Made by a program: the position numbers and the translations under genes
Notes under the pieces: model-generated
The model's database searches: none
What the model was told of the DNA's origin: nothing
The model's input: the letters and a program-made list of their open reading frames with translations, nothing else
Shown here: in pieces, positions 17,371 to 25,668 of the stretch
Layout: every line of letters begins with the position of its first letter
Numbering within the stretch: position 1 is the stretch's first letter
Origin: UBA1723 sp045641625
GTDB taxonomy: Bacteria; Bacteroidota; Bacteroidia; Bacteroidales; Paludibacteraceae
DNA length: 29,809 bases
Assembly: GCA_045641625.1 (NCBI GenBank)
Contig: JAZUHH010000074.1
Span: forward strand, 1-29,809
Direction of reading: 5' to 3'

Positions 17371-17642
17371 AAGTATTACTGCAAAAATGTAGTCTTTGCA
17401 ACTGTTAAGGTGAAAACAAGGTGTGGAAACAGGGCGATATCTGCGCAAGTCCGGAGGAAGGTTACCGGTATGTTTTTTGTTTTCCTTGCCAGACTTTTGA
17501 AATATGTGTTTTGTCCTTTGATATTGATGTGAGCTTTTCTGAAAGGCAATTTTTTTACGGAAGTCAAAAGCAGGCTTTTTTTGAATGAAATCATAATGCT
17601 GTAAGTCTAAATGGAATCGAAAAAACACGATTTTGAGTCATT
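17371..17642. other. Non-coding stretch between rimM and SDR promoters
   Basis: About 270 bases lie between two divergent promoters. A 72-codon minus-strand frame (17376-17594) is lysine-rich, lacks recognisable domains and overlaps the rimM promoter region, so it is not called. A short inverted repeat AATCG/CGATT (about 17613-17629) lies just upstream of the SDR promoter. No RNA gene was recognised. Confidence 0.45.
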
Positions 17643-17677
17643 TTTGTATGCCGTGTCAAAAAAAAATTCTAATTTTG
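17643..17677 (+). promoter_or_regulatory. Promoter of the SDR gene
   Basis: TTTG (17643-17646) and TAATTTTG (17670-17677) match the -33 and -7 elements with a 23-base spacer, at the long end of the usual range. The -7 box lies 36 bases before the ATG. Confidence 0.6.
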
Positions 17678-17713
17678 GAGCCAGATAGTAACTAAAACTT
17701 ATTTTTATTCAAA

Positions 17714-18445
17714 ATGGAAAGTATTAACGGAAAATGGGCTTTGGTGACTGGAGCAAGCCGTGGTATCGGTGCTTTGGTGGCTGACAAGCTCGCTGATTAC
17801 GGATGTAACCTTGTGTTGCACAGCCGTAGCGTCGCTCACCTTGACAAGGTTGCTGAGAAGGCAAAGCAGAAGGGTGTGAAGGTCATGACAATCGCCGCAA
17901 ACCTTGAGGACGAGAACGAGGTTCGCGCAATGTTGAAGAAGATTGACGACGAGGGTTTGAATATCGAGTACGTTCTAAACAACGCCGGTATCCAGGTAAC
18001 TTACCGCTCGGAGATTTTCGACACTCCGGCCATTGATTTCGTTGACAGCCTAAAGGTCAACATCATCGCTCCTATGATCATCTGCTACCACTACCTTCCT
18101 CGCATGATGAAGGCTGGTTACGGCCGTATCGTGAACACAACAAGCGGTATTGACAAGGAGCCTCAGCAGGCAGCTTACTCTGCAAGCAAGGCAGGTCTTG
18201 ACAAGGTTACTAAGGATCTTGGTACTTTGGTTGAGGGAACAAATGTTATGATCAACCTGATCGATCCAGGTTGGTGCAGAACTGACCTTGGTGGTCCTCA
18301 GGCTCCTAACTCTCCAGAGAGTGCTGTTACAGGTGCCGTTCTTGGCGTATTCTTGTCTGACAAGAAGTCTGGCCGCATCGTTCGTGCTCAGGACTTCGCA
18401 AACATGTCTGTAGAAGACGCAGTCAAGAAGTTCGAGGCTATGTAA
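17714..18445 (+). CDS. Short-chain dehydrogenase/reductase (SDR)
   Basis: This 243-residue classical SDR is an NAD(P)-dependent oxidoreductase with a Rossmann fold. The cofactor motif TGASRGIG is at 12-19, NNAG at 89-92, and the catalytic Ser144, Tyr155 and Lys159 are in NTTSG and YSASK. PGWCRTDLGG after the sixth strand is typical. An Arg (HSRS) after the second strand hints at NADPH preference. It resembles 3-oxoacyl-ACP reductases in motif content, but there are no fatty-acid genes nearby and the substrate cannot be told. Codon use is strongly biased to AAG, CTT, GGT and GCT/GCA, and it has its own promoter and terminator, so it is probably highly expressed. It is a monocistronic gene. Confidence 0.93.
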   Translation: MESINGKWALVTGASRGIGALVADKLADYGCNLVLHSRSVAHLDKVAEKAKQKGVKVMTIAANLEDENEVRAMLKKIDDEGLNIEYVLNNAGIQVTYRSEIFDTPAIDFVDSLKVNIIAPMIICYHYLPRMMKAGYGRIVNTTSGIDKEPQQAAYSASKAGLDKVTKDLGTLVEGTNVMINLIDPGWCRTDLGGPQAPNSPESAVTGAVLGVFLSDKKSGRIVRAQDFANMSVEDAVKKFEAM

Positions 18446-18473
18446 AAAAGTAAATTCTAAATTCCTAAATACG

Positions 18474-18510
18474 AAGAGAGCAGATGTGAAATCTGCTCTC
18501 TTTTGTTTTT
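18474..18510 (+). terminator. Terminator of the SDR gene
   Basis: A perfect 12-bp stem pairs AAGAGAGCAGAT (18474-18485) with ATCTGCTCTCTT (18491-18502) around a GTGAA loop and is followed by TTGTTTTTG. It may also stop the convergent transcript of the outer-membrane protein gene ending at 18516. Confidence 0.88.
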
Positions 18511-18515
18511 GTTTG

Positions 18516-19205
18516 TTAGAAACTGTGTTTCTTATGGTTGTTCAGGTGGAATACCACACCGCATCCGAAATGTACGATGTCATACAAAGTTATCTGCTTG
18601 TTCGGAATGGCGCTCAGGATTCCTATGTCGTCCAGTTCAAGCTGATAATAGATGGACACGGCCTCAAGGTTCTTTCTGGCTTCCCTTGCCCTTACGAAAG
18701 TTAGTCGCTCGCCGAATCCGATCTGTGTGCGAAGTCGCGTCTTCAGCCAGTAATAGCCCTCCTCTGGGTACTTCTCCGGCATTACGAACCAATACTTGTC
18801 GTTCAGAATGCTGCTGAACGTCAAAGAGAATACTCCGGGCGTGAACTTCATGTTGTGCTTGCCGACCTGCCAAGGCGCAAGGTTCTCTCTAAGGGTTAGC
18901 GTGAAGTCGTTTTCTCCACTCTTGAATTTCGGAACGTAGCCTAGAAGGAACTGAGTCTCCCATCTGTTGTGCTTGCCGTAGCTCCAGCCCATTCCAGCTT
19001 CCACAAGTCCTATGTTTCCGGCGAACTGGCCGATTACAGAGTTTGGAATGAAGTTGGCCCAGACTTCTTTGCGCCTTTCCATCTTCTGGTTGAAGAGTTC
19101 CTCTGCCTGTTGCGTGTTTGCACTGGATGTGCTGTCTGCAGTCTGTGCCGATGCGGAAAGGAACGAAGACATCAGCATTGCGGCACTAATACTTAACCAC
19201 TTCAT
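18516..19205 (-). CDS. Putative outer-membrane protein of a Bacteroidetes family
   Basis: This 229-residue protein has a Sec signal peptide (MKWLSISAAMLMSSFLSASAQ, cleavage near residue 20). The mature region alternates amphipathic strands and turns: GNIGLVEAGMGWSYGK, WETQFLLGYVPKF, FTLTLRENLAPW, YWFVMPEKYPEEGYYW, TRLRTQIGFGERLTF and FGCGVVFHL. This is what an outer-membrane barrel of about 8-10 strands looks like; I recall similar uncharacterised proteins in Bacteroides but cannot verify that. Its ATG lies inside the 3' end of the metallophosphoesterase gene (20-base overlap), so translation is probably coupled and the two may act together in the envelope. Confidence 0.7.
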   Translation of the reverse strand: MKWLSISAAMLMSSFLSASAQTADSTSSANTQQAEELFNQKMERRKEVWANFIPNSVIGQFAGNIGLVEAGMGWSYGKHNRWETQFLLGYVPKFKSGENDFTLTLRENLAPWQVGKHNMKFTPGVFSLTFSSILNDKYWFVMPEKYPEEGYYWLKTRLRTQIGFGERLTFVRAREARKNLEAVSIYYQLELDDIGILSAIPNKQITLYDIVHFGCGVVFHLNNHKKHSF

Positions 19206-20067
19206 AGCTGTAGCCCTCCTTCTTTATGTGAAACACTAGGTAAGTCCTCTTCTCTATATGCGCGCACTGGTAGAACAGTTTGCCGTCGTTGAAAGGATTC
19301 AGAATCTTTGTAGAATGGCAGTGTCCGCAGAGACAGAACGCGTCTCTTTTCGATCCGTTTGTTATGGAGTCTGCGGATTCAACTTTCGGAGCATCGTCCG
19401 AGAAACCGGGGAACTGAGAAAGCTTGGCGTTGAACAGTTCGAGCACGTTGTTGTTGAACTGGTCGTCGTTTGGCCTGGCGTGCATGAACATTATTGTGTG
19501 GGTCAGGCTGTCAGTCTTGGCTTCGTTCACTGTGTTGCAGTAGCTGATCTCGTTGTTCAGGAAGTTGAAGTCCGGTATGTTGACAGAGTAGTCGTGCTCA
19601 AGCGCGCTCGAGTTTATTGCTATGATTCGCGTGTTGCCGACAGTCAGCGCATAGTTGCTCCTGCCATACATTATATTATATACATGCTCTCCGCTTGCCT
19701 GGCAGTCGTGGTTTCCGATGACAGTAAGGTGGGGCATTCTGAGTCTGCAAAGTTCGTCCCTCATCCATTCGAACTCCTGGATCGCACCAAAGTCAGTCAA
19801 GTCTCCGCCGTGAAGAACGAAGTCGATGTCCCCGCGTGCGTTTATGTGGTTGACTGCGTCGTGTGTGTCGTCATACCATCTCTGAGTGTCGGTGATGAAG
19901 GCAAAGGTGAATTCGCTGCCCAATTTTAGGCGTTCTATCTTCTCGAGGTTGAATTCTGTAAGGTGGCTGTCACCTTCGTAGTCTCCCGAATATGGGTGAT
20001 AGTCAACCCACTCGCAGCTTGTCAAGAAGAAAAGCGAGGCGGTGAGTGCTTTTATTGCTGTTTTCAT
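19186..20067 (-). CDS. Calcineurin-like metallophosphoesterase lipoprotein
   Basis: This 293-residue exported lipoprotein has lipobox LTSC with Cys18. The metallophosphoesterase core is FAFITDTQRW (Asp60), LHGGDLTD (Asp89), IGNHD (119-121), FMHARP and CLCGHCHS, the five blocks of the calcineurin-like family that bind two metal ions. In the first block the usual DxH reads Asp60-Thr-Gln62, so one metal-ligand histidine is replaced by glutamine. The likely role is a phosphomonoesterase or phosphodiesterase in the periplasm or at the cell surface; the substrate is unknown. The stop lies 20 bases inside the next gene (an outer-membrane protein). Confidence 0.88.
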   Translation of the reverse strand: MKTAIKALTASLFFLTSCEWVDYHPYSGDYEGDSHLTEFNLEKIERLKLGSEFTFAFITDTQRWYDDTHDAVNHINARGDIDFVLHGGDLTDFGAIQEFEWMRDELCRLRMPHLTVIGNHDCQASGEHVYNIMYGRSNYALTVGNTRIIAINSSALEHDYSVNIPDFNFLNNEISYCNTVNEAKTDSLTHTIMFMHARPNDDQFNNNVLELFNAKLSQFPGFSDDAPKVESADSITNGSKRDAFCLCGHCHSTKILNPFNDGKLFYQCAHIEKRTYLVFHIKKEGYSYEVVKY

Positions 20068-20114
20068 TGTCTGGTATTGAAAGCGTTTCTCTACTGCTAC
20101 TGTTTATACTAAAT

Positions 20115-20146
20115 AGTCAAAAATAAGGCGTACCGAAGTACGCCTT
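20115..20146 (-). terminator. Terminator of the cyclophilin gene, cUUCGg tetraloop
   Basis: On the minus strand a perfect 9-bp stem AAGGCGTAC/GTACGCCTT (20125-20146) closes a C(UUCG)G tetraloop, among the most stable RNA hairpins. It is followed by ATTTTTG. It is 13 bases after the cyclophilin stop and separates that gene from the metallophosphoesterase unit. Confidence 0.88.
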
Positions 20147-20159
20147 GCTTCAAGTGAAC

Positions 20160-20990
20160 TTATTTGCTGATGCTCACCTTCATCTTTATGTCTTTCTTTG
20201 GACGGTCGTCAGGGGCAGTCTCTACTGCGGCGATCTTGTCGATTACGTCCAAGCCCTCAACTACCTCACCGAATACAGTGTAAGCGGCGTCAAGGAACGG
20301 AGTACCACCGATCTCCATGTAGTCCTTCTTCATTTCCTCAGTCATCTTAGGAGCAGGCTTTGCTGCTGCGATATTGTCCATCTCCTTGATAAGCTTCTCC
20401 TGAAGTTCAGTAAGTCCTGCCTGGTCGCGGTTGCGGCGCAAATCCATGATCTGAGCCTTGTACTGTACCATTAGGCTGTCCCAAATGGACTGCTTGTACT
20501 GGTTCTCGACCATCTTCTCCATCTGGACAAGCTCTGCGGCATTGTACTTCTTTCCCTGAACAATGTAGAACTGGCATCCCGAAGACTTCTTCTCTGGGTT
20601 GACCGGGTCTGCCTGGCGAGCAGCAGCCAAAGCACCCTTCTTGTGGTAGTATGTAGGGTAAACGAACTCTGCTGGGATAGTGTATCCTACGTCACCTGCG
20701 CCAAGGCTCTTGTTTGCAGGAGCACCCTTTGACTCTGGGTCTCCGCCCTGGATCATGAAATCCTTGATGACTCTATGGAATAGTAGGTCGTTGTAGAAAC
20801 CCTCCTTGACCAACTTTAGGAAGTTCTCCTTGTGTAGGGGAGTCTCATCGTAAAGCTTGACAACAATGTTGCCGTACTCAGTCTCGATTTTAACCATTGT
20901 CTGCTTGATTTTTTTAGCATGCACAGAAGCTATGCCTGCCATGATTATGAATAAAGTAACTAATAATTTTTTCATCGTTTTTTTCTTCAT
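20160..20990 (-). CDS. Periplasmic cyclophilin-type peptidyl-prolyl isomerase with helical insert
   Basis: This cyclophilin (276 residues) catalyses cis-trans isomerisation of X-Pro bonds. A signal peptide (about 1-25, cleavage near VHA-KK) directs export. Core motifs are FHRVIKDFMIQGGDP (71-85) with the catalytic Arg73, and SSGCQFYIVQG (137-146). The barrel is then interrupted by about 80 mostly helical, charged residues (about 147-228, rich in Lys, Glu and Gln) before GGTPFLDAAYTVFGEVVEGLDVIDKI closes it. Bacterial single-domain cyclophilins are usually near 165-200 residues, so the insert accounts for the length. Two ATGs are possible (20990 or 20975); both keep the signal peptide. It is a single-gene unit with its own terminator, divergent from rpmE2. 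Confidence 0.92.
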   Translation of the reverse strand: MKKKTMKKLLVTLFIIMAGIASVHAKKIKQTMVKIETEYGNIVVKLYDETPLHKENFLKLVKEGFYNDLLFHRVIKDFMIQGGDPESKGAPANKSLGAGDVGYTIPAEFVYPTYYHKKGALAAARQADPVNPEKKSSGCQFYIVQGKKYNAAELVQMEKMVENQYKQSIWDSLMVQYKAQIMDLRRNRDQAGLTELQEKLIKEMDNIAAAKPAPKMTEEMKKDYMEIGGTPFLDAAYTVFGEVVEGLDVIDKIAAVETAPDDRPKKDIKMKVSISK

Positions 20991-21078
20991 TTATTGTAAA
21001 TCGAGTGCAAAGTAAAGAAAAAAACGTGTTTCAATCACATTTTTTTAATAAAAGATTACGTAAAAAGAAAAAAATAAT

Positions 21079-21086
21079 TACTTTTG
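21079..21086 (+). promoter_or_regulatory. -7 box of rpmE2
   Basis: TACTTTTG is a full TAnnTTTG match in a very A-rich region, 73 bases before the L31 start. No clear -33 TTTG is seen; the A tracts upstream may help instead. The roughly 65-base leader may hold autoregulatory structure, but none is obvious. Confidence 0.55.
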
Positions 21087-21159
21087 CACCGCCGATTGCA
21101 CAATAGTTACCAAAAAAGTAATAGGTTTAAGTTGAAAATTAAAAAATAATAAGATAGCA

Positions 21160-21414
21160 ATGAAGAAAGATATTCATCCAGCAGCTTATCGTCCTGTAGT
21201 ATTCAAGGACCTTTCAAACGGAGATCAGTTCATCTCTCGTTCTACAGTAGCAACAAAGGACACTATCGTAGTAGATGGTGAGGAGTTGCCTTTGTACAAG
21301 CTAGAAATCTCAAGTTCTTCTCACCCATTCTACACAGGTGTTAAGAAGATGGTTGATACAGCTGGACGCGTAGATAAGTTCCTTAACAAGTACGGTAACC
21401 GTAACAAGAAGTAA
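21160..21414 (+). CDS. rpmE2: 50S ribosomal protein L31 type B (bL31)
   Basis: This 84-residue ribosomal protein bridges the central protuberance of the 50S subunit and the 30S head. The start MKKDIHPAAYRPVVFKD and the segment SHPFYTGVKKMVDTAGRVDKF are diagnostic. It is the cysteine-free type B form (no zinc-binding CxxC), typical of Bacteroidetes. The gene is a single unit with its own -7 box and terminator, divergent from the cyclophilin. Codon use (CGT, GGT, AAG, GTA) fits high expression. Confidence 0.97.
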   Translation: MKKDIHPAAYRPVVFKDLSNGDQFISRSTVATKDTIVVDGEELPLYKLEISSSSHPFYTGVKKMVDTAGRVDKFLNKYGNRNKK

Positions 21415-21449
21415 GAAACTCACTTGCTTTAGTAAGGTACAGAGACATT

Positions 21450-21495
21450 TGAGAGAGAGGCTTGCATGCGCATGTCTCTCTCTTTATTATTTTCG
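21450..21495 (+). terminator. Terminator of rpmE2
   Basis: AGAGAGAG (21452-21459) pairs with CTCTCTCT (21476-21483) around a 16-base loop containing TTGCATGCGCATG, followed by TTATTATTTT. The T tract is interrupted, so termination may be partial and could let some read-through into nadK. Confidence 0.65.
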
Positions 21496-21539
21496 AGTGT
21501 TGGCAACTCGGTATTCCTTCAATCTTTAATCACAGCAGA

Positions 21540-22418
21540 ATGAAAGCGATAGTATTCGGAAACATCAAGAGAAAGGAAGTGGCGTATTATGCCGCCCGCC
21601 TCATTACAGAGCTTCACCGCAAGGGCATACAGGTTGTGTGTGAGTCTTCGTTTGTGGATTTCCTACATGTTCATGGTGTAGATACTGCTCAGGTGGGTTG
21701 TGTGCCGGACAATGGCGAGCCTATCGCTGACATCGCTTTCAGTGTAGGAGGTGACGGAACTTTCATCCGTTCCGTGGCAAAGATTGGAAAGATGAATATC
21801 CCATTGTTGGGAATAAACGCCGGTCGTCTTGGATTCCTGGCTGACGTGTCGGGAGAAAACGAGATAGGTTGGGCTGTCGAAAAAATCGCCAATGGCAACT
21901 ACAAGGTTGAGGACAGACCTTTGCTTAAACTGAAGACAGACGACCATAGCTTTAACGACTTTAATTATGCAATAAACGAAATAGCGGTGCTCAAGCAGGA
22001 CACTGCGTCAATGATTGCAATAAACACAAAAATCAACGGGGAGTATATTACAAAGTATCAGGCCGACGGCCTTATCATTGCTACGGCAACGGGTTCTACG
22101 GCCTATGCTATGAGTGTCGGTGGTCCGATTATTGTGCCTCAGGCAGCGAACTTTATACTTACTCCGGTTGCTCCTCACAGTTTGAGCATGCGTCCGTTGG
22201 TGCTAACCGATGACTGTGAAATAGAGTTGAAGGTAGAGAGCAGGAACCAGCATTTCCTTATTTCTCTTGACGGAAGAAGCAACGTCTTCCATGAATCGAC
22301 TCGTCTTATCATAAAGAAAGCGTCTTTCTCTATGCACACAATAAGGTTGGAGGGACATTCGTTCTTCTCAACTCTTCGCGGGAAACTTATGTGGGGCAGC
22401 GACCAGAGAAGATACTAA
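21540..22418 (+). CDS. nadK: NAD kinase
   Basis: NAD kinase phosphorylates NAD to NADP and is essential for NADPH supply. The start was set at the ATG at 21540 (MKAIVFGN), because the in-frame upstream TTG at 21462 lies in the L31 terminator loop. The 292 residues are normal. The family signature FSVGGDGTFIRSV has catalytic Asp72 in GGDG (70-73); LGINAGRLGFLAD (90-102), the NE pair 146-147 (AINEIAV) and ATATGSTAYAMSVGGPI (181-197) follow. It leads a likely nadK-fmt-mnmE unit with a 33-base gap to fmt. Confidence 0.96.
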   Translation: MKAIVFGNIKRKEVAYYAARLITELHRKGIQVVCESSFVDFLHVHGVDTAQVGCVPDNGEPIADIAFSVGGDGTFIRSVAKIGKMNIPLLGINAGRLGFLADVSGENEIGWAVEKIANGNYKVEDRPLLKLKTDDHSFNDFNYAINEIAVLKQDTASMIAINTKINGEYITKYQADGLIIATATGSTAYAMSVGGPIIVPQAANFILTPVAPHSLSMRPLVLTDDCEIELKVESRNQHFLISLDGRSNVFHESTRLIIKKASFSMHTIRLEGHSFFSTLRGKLMWGSDQRRY

Positions 22419-22451
22419 ATATAACTAACCACACCACAAATACATAAAGGC

Positions 22452-23423
22452 ATGACAAAGGAAGAATTGAGAATTGTATATATGGGAACGCCCGACTTTG
22501 CGGTTGAGCCATTGAAAAGATTAGTTGAAGACAAATTTAATGTTGTCGGTGTGGTAACTATGCCTGACAAACCTGCGGGCAGAGGCCACAAGCTACAATT
22601 CTCACCTGTCAAGCAGTATGCTGTTGACAACAACCTTCATGTCATGCAGCCTGAAAAGCTCAAGGCTGAGGATTTTGTCAGCGAGCTTCGTTCCTTGAAC
22701 GCAGACCTTTTCATCGTCGTTGCGTTCCGTATGCTTCCAGAGGTTGTGTGGGGTATGCCTCGTCTTGGAACTTTCAACCTTCACGGCTCTCTTCTTCCCC
22801 AGTATCGTGGTGCTGCTCCGTTGAACTGGGCAGTCATTAACGGAGAGACAGAGACCGGAATCACTACATTCTTCCTGACTCACGAGATTGATACTGGAAA
22901 GATTATCCAGCAGGAGAAGATAAAGATCAACGAGGAGGATAACGTCGGTGTGATCCACGACAAGTTGATGATTATGGGAGGAGACCTTGTTCTCGACACA
23001 GTAAAGAACATCATCAGCGGAACAATCAAACCTAAGCCGCAAGAGGAACTATACGCCTCAGAGTCGGATTTGAAGCCTGCTCCAAAGATTTTCAAGGAGA
23101 CTTGCCATTTGGATTTTGCACAGCAGACCGAGAATGTACACAACCTTGTGCGCGGACTTTCTCCGTATCCGGCAGCTTGGGCCAACCTTGTCGCTGAAGG
23201 CAAGGAGGATGTCCAGATGAAAATATACGAGACCAAGAAAGAGATTTCTGCCCACACTTTGGCTCCGGGCACTTTGGTGACTGACGGAAAGAAGTTCCTT
23301 AAGGTTGCCACAAAGGACGGTTATCTGCACCTGTTGCAGATTCAGGTTCCGGGCAAGAAGCGTTTGCCGATAGAGGATTTCCTAAGAGGATTCCATTTCG
23401 ACGCAGAGTATAAATTGGCCTAA
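22452..23423 (+). CDS. fmt: Methionyl-tRNA formyltransferase
   Basis: Fmt formylates initiator Met-tRNA using 10-formyltetrahydrofolate. The protein has 323 residues. The N-terminal formyltransferase domain starts IVYMGTPDFAV and carries the catalytic Asn109, His111 and Asp147 (N108, H110 and D146 in E. coli) in FNLHGSLLPQYRGAAPLNW and HEIDTGKI. The C-terminal OB-like domain runs from about 210 (DFAQQTENVHNLVRGLSPYPAAW) to the end. It lies 33 bases after nadK and 9 bases before mnmE, so the three are probably co-transcribed. Confidence 0.97.
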   Translation: MTKEELRIVYMGTPDFAVEPLKRLVEDKFNVVGVVTMPDKPAGRGHKLQFSPVKQYAVDNNLHVMQPEKLKAEDFVSELRSLNADLFIVVAFRMLPEVVWGMPRLGTFNLHGSLLPQYRGAAPLNWAVINGETETGITTFFLTHEIDTGKIIQQEKIKINEEDNVGVIHDKLMIMGGDLVLDTVKNIISGTIKPKPQEELYASESDLKPAPKIFKETCHLDFAQQTENVHNLVRGLSPYPAAWANLVAEGKEDVQMKIYETKKEISAHTLAPGTLVTDGKKFLKVATKDGYLHLLQIQVPGKKRLPIEDFLRGFHFDAEYKLA

Positions 23424-23432
23424 ATTAGAATC

Positions 23433-24824
23433 ATGATAGACAGAGACAGCACAATTTGCGCCATCAGCACTGCCGCAGGTGTAGGTGGTATTGCGGTAAT
23501 CAGGGTTTCCGGTCCTGACACATTCTCTATTGTCGATAGTGTCTTCAGCTTCAGCCGAACAAAGAAACTTGCCGACTGTCCTTCGCACGTTCTGAAATAT
23601 GGTGTCATAAAGGATGGCGAAGAGGTTATTGACGACGTGGTATGCGCTGTCTTCAAGGATGGTAAGTCCTACACCGGAGAAGATACCATAGAGATCTCTT
23701 GTCATGGTTCCCTTTATATCCAAAAGAAAATAGTGGAGCTTCTGCTTGTCAAGGGCTGCAAGATGGCCGGACACGGAGAGTTTACCCAGCGCGCTTACCT
23801 GAACGGGCGAATGGATCTTTCCCAGGCGGAGGCAGTGGCTGACCTTATAGCCTCAACATCAGAGAAAGCGCATCATATCGCTGTCAAGCAGATGAAGGGT
23901 GGCTTCTCTGAAGAACTGCTCAAACTGAGAATGTCGCTTCTTGAGTTTGTTTCGCTCATCGAGCTTGAACTTGACTTCAGTGAAGAGGACGTGGAGTTTG
24001 CCGACCGCGAGAAACTGCGCGAGCTAATCTCCATGATAGAGAGCAAGGTAGGCAGACTTGCAAAGTCGTTCAAGGCAGGAAACGCAATCAAGAACGGTAT
24101 TCCTGTGGCAATAGTCGGAGAAACCAACGTGGGTAAGTCAACGCTGTTGAATCTGCTTCTTGGCGAGGAAAGAGCCATAGTAAGCGACATTCACGGCACA
24201 ACCAGAGACACAATCGAGGACACTCTTCAAGTTGGAGGTTACACGCTCAGGCTTATTGACACGGCTGGCATAAGGAAAACGGACGATGCAGTCGAAAGCC
24301 TAGGAATTGAGCGCTCTCTTAAAATGATGGAGAAGGCGGACATTGTAATACTGATTGTTGATTCGTCAAAAGATGAGCAAAAGATTTCCGAGTTTATAAA
24401 CGCGCTGAGCCTTCAAGGCAAATTTGTTCTTCTTCTTTTCAACAAGTCGGATATTTGTGAGCCGGACAAAATGAACAGGCTACTCAATAACAAGTATTCG
24501 TTCGAAGCCAAATCTTTGGCAGTTTCCGCAAAAAAGGGAGAAGGAAAGGAAGCTATAGAAGCTTTGCTGGAAAATTTCGCAGAGCAGATAGCCGGAGAGG
24601 ACAACGACATAATAGTTACCAATGCACGCCATTACTCCGCGTTGTGCGACGCATTGGTCGGCATAGAGAGAGTCAAGAACGGACTTGACACAAGCTTGTC
24701 AGGAGACCTCATCAGCCGAGACATTCACGACATCCTCGATGCTCTTGCCTCGATCACAGGCGGAGAGATTACTACCGACGAGGTACTTGGGAATATATTT
24801 GCACATTTCTGTATCGGAAAGTAA
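23433..24824 (+). CDS. mnmE: tRNA-modification GTPase MnmE
   Basis: MnmE acts with MnmG to add the (carboxymethyl)aminomethyl group to U34 of certain tRNAs. The 463 residues show an N-terminal tetrahydrofolate-binding domain (GGIAVIRVSGP; EISCHGS at 87-93; GEFTQRAYLNGRMDLSQAEAV), a helical domain, and an inserted G domain with G1 GETNVGKS (229-236), G2 TTRD (256-259), G3 DTAG (276-279) and G4 NKSD (337-340). The C-terminal CIGK (460-463) carries the conserved cysteine. It is the last gene of the nadK-fmt-mnmE run, and a terminator follows. Confidence 0.98.
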   Translation: MIDRDSTICAISTAAGVGGIAVIRVSGPDTFSIVDSVFSFSRTKKLADCPSHVLKYGVIKDGEEVIDDVVCAVFKDGKSYTGEDTIEISCHGSLYIQKKIVELLLVKGCKMAGHGEFTQRAYLNGRMDLSQAEAVADLIASTSEKAHHIAVKQMKGGFSEELLKLRMSLLEFVSLIELELDFSEEDVEFADREKLRELISMIESKVGRLAKSFKAGNAIKNGIPVAIVGETNVGKSTLLNLLLGEERAIVSDIHGTTRDTIEDTLQVGGYTLRLIDTAGIRKTDDAVESLGIERSLKMMEKADIVILIVDSSKDEQKISEFINALSLQGKFVLLLFNKSDICEPDKMNRLLNNKYSFEAKSLAVSAKKGEGKEAIEALLENFAEQIAGEDNDIIVTNARHYSALCDALVGIERVKNGLDTSLSGDLISRDIHDILDALASITGGEITTDEVLGNIFAHFCIGK

Positions 24825-24862
24825 TTCAAAATCAATTCTTTCGAGCTGTTTGAAGATAAAGC

Positions 24863-24900
24863 AAAAGGTTATGGCAGAAGATGTCATAACCTTTTTTGTT
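24863..24900. terminator. Shared terminator between mnmE and the HXXEE gene
   Basis: AAAAGGTTATG (24863-24873) pairs perfectly with CATAACCTTTT (24885-24895). T runs on the plus strand and TTTTGC on the minus strand suggest it serves both convergent transcripts. Confidence 0.85.
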
Positions 24901-24922
24901 TTTCGGGGATTAAGATTCGACT

Positions 24923-25537
24923 CTAGTTTTTGCCTTTGCGAATCTGCTGTTTCAAAAGCTTCGGCATGTCGCTGTACTTAATTCCCACCAGCACTGTCAT
25001 GGTCTTCTGCAGCATCATGTATGTGACGAGGTATGCAAACGGAGACAGCGCATAGTCATACCATTCTCCCATGTCGTTCACCGCTAGATACGTGATAAGC
25101 GCAACTGACGCTATGAGTTCGAGAATGGCAGTCACCATGCCAGGTGTGTAGAAGCGTTTCAGGTGGAACAGGCGAACTCCCATCATGTGCACCCATCCTT
25201 CAAAGCATCCGAATACAGCCATCATCATAACTACAAAAGTGCACTGGTGAAAGACAAACGGAACTATGGAATAGAACAGCAGGAAGATGCCTGCAGGAAT
25301 GCGGCTTGCCCTCTTGGTTGAGTCGGGCACTTCGACCTGTATCATCTGCGCGATAAGGTTAACGAAGCCGCCGGGATATCGGTCCTCCTCCCACTCGTGA
25401 AGAATGTAGAGAAACGTAAAGACGCACACGAACTTCTGCACAACTGACAGCTCTCCCATCATTGCCGCGCAGACAAGAAGAAGCATAGCCGTGACGCTAT
25501 AAATCTCCAAAGCGTAATGTTTGATGAATTTCCACAT
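24923..25537 (-). CDS. HXXEE domain membrane protein
   Basis: This 204-residue integral membrane protein has about six hydrophobic segments (approximately 12-27, 33-47, 81-96, 99-117, 133-152 and 163-183). The family's namesake motif is at 47-51 (HEWEE), and a second family-like motif, YTPGMVTA, is near 130-137. Other membrane His and Glu residues (His97, Glu113, His117) could form a metal or active site. HXXEE proteins (PF13787) have no settled function. It is transcribed away from the AraC-family regulator with 181 bases between starts, which suggests that the regulator may control it. Confidence 0.8.
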   Translation of the reverse strand: MWKFIKHYALEIYSVTAMLLLVCAAMMGELSVVQKFVCVFTFLYILHEWEEDRYPGGFVNLIAQMIQVEVPDSTKRASRIPAGIFLLFYSIVPFVFHQCTFVVMMMAVFGCFEGWVHMMGVRLFHLKRFYTPGMVTAILELIASVALITYLAVNDMGEWYDYALSPFAYLVTYMMLQKTMTVLVGIKYSDMPKLLKQQIRKGKN

Positions 25538-25583
25538 AGTTATTCGATTTAATTGTTAGACATTTTTGTATTGCTTTCTAATG

Positions 25584-25591
25584 CAAAAGTA
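25584..25591 (-). promoter_or_regulatory. Candidate -7 box of the HXXEE gene
   Basis: On the minus strand this reads TACTTTTG, a full -7 consensus, 46 bases upstream of the ATG. No TTTG is seen at the -33 position (about 25610-25615), which would fit a promoter needing an activator. Confidence 0.45.
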
Positions 25592-25668
25592 GTTGCTTTG
25601 GCTCTGTGCCGGTTAGCACTTTTGATGGTTTGTTTGTACTGTTGCAACGATTTTTAGGTGAAAATGCC

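Noticed and set aside
17376..17594. 72-codon minus-strand reading frame between rimM and the SDR gene
   Set aside because: It is lysine-rich without domain pattern and lies between promoters; there is no sign of coding bias.
19258..19929. 223-codon plus-strand frame opposite the metallophosphoesterase gene
   Set aside because: The minus strand encodes all five metallophosphoesterase motifs; the plus frame mirrors its codons.
21462..21539. Longer nadK start
   Set aside because: The TTG lies in the loop of the L31 terminator; the ATG at 21540 gives the normal NAD kinase N-terminus.
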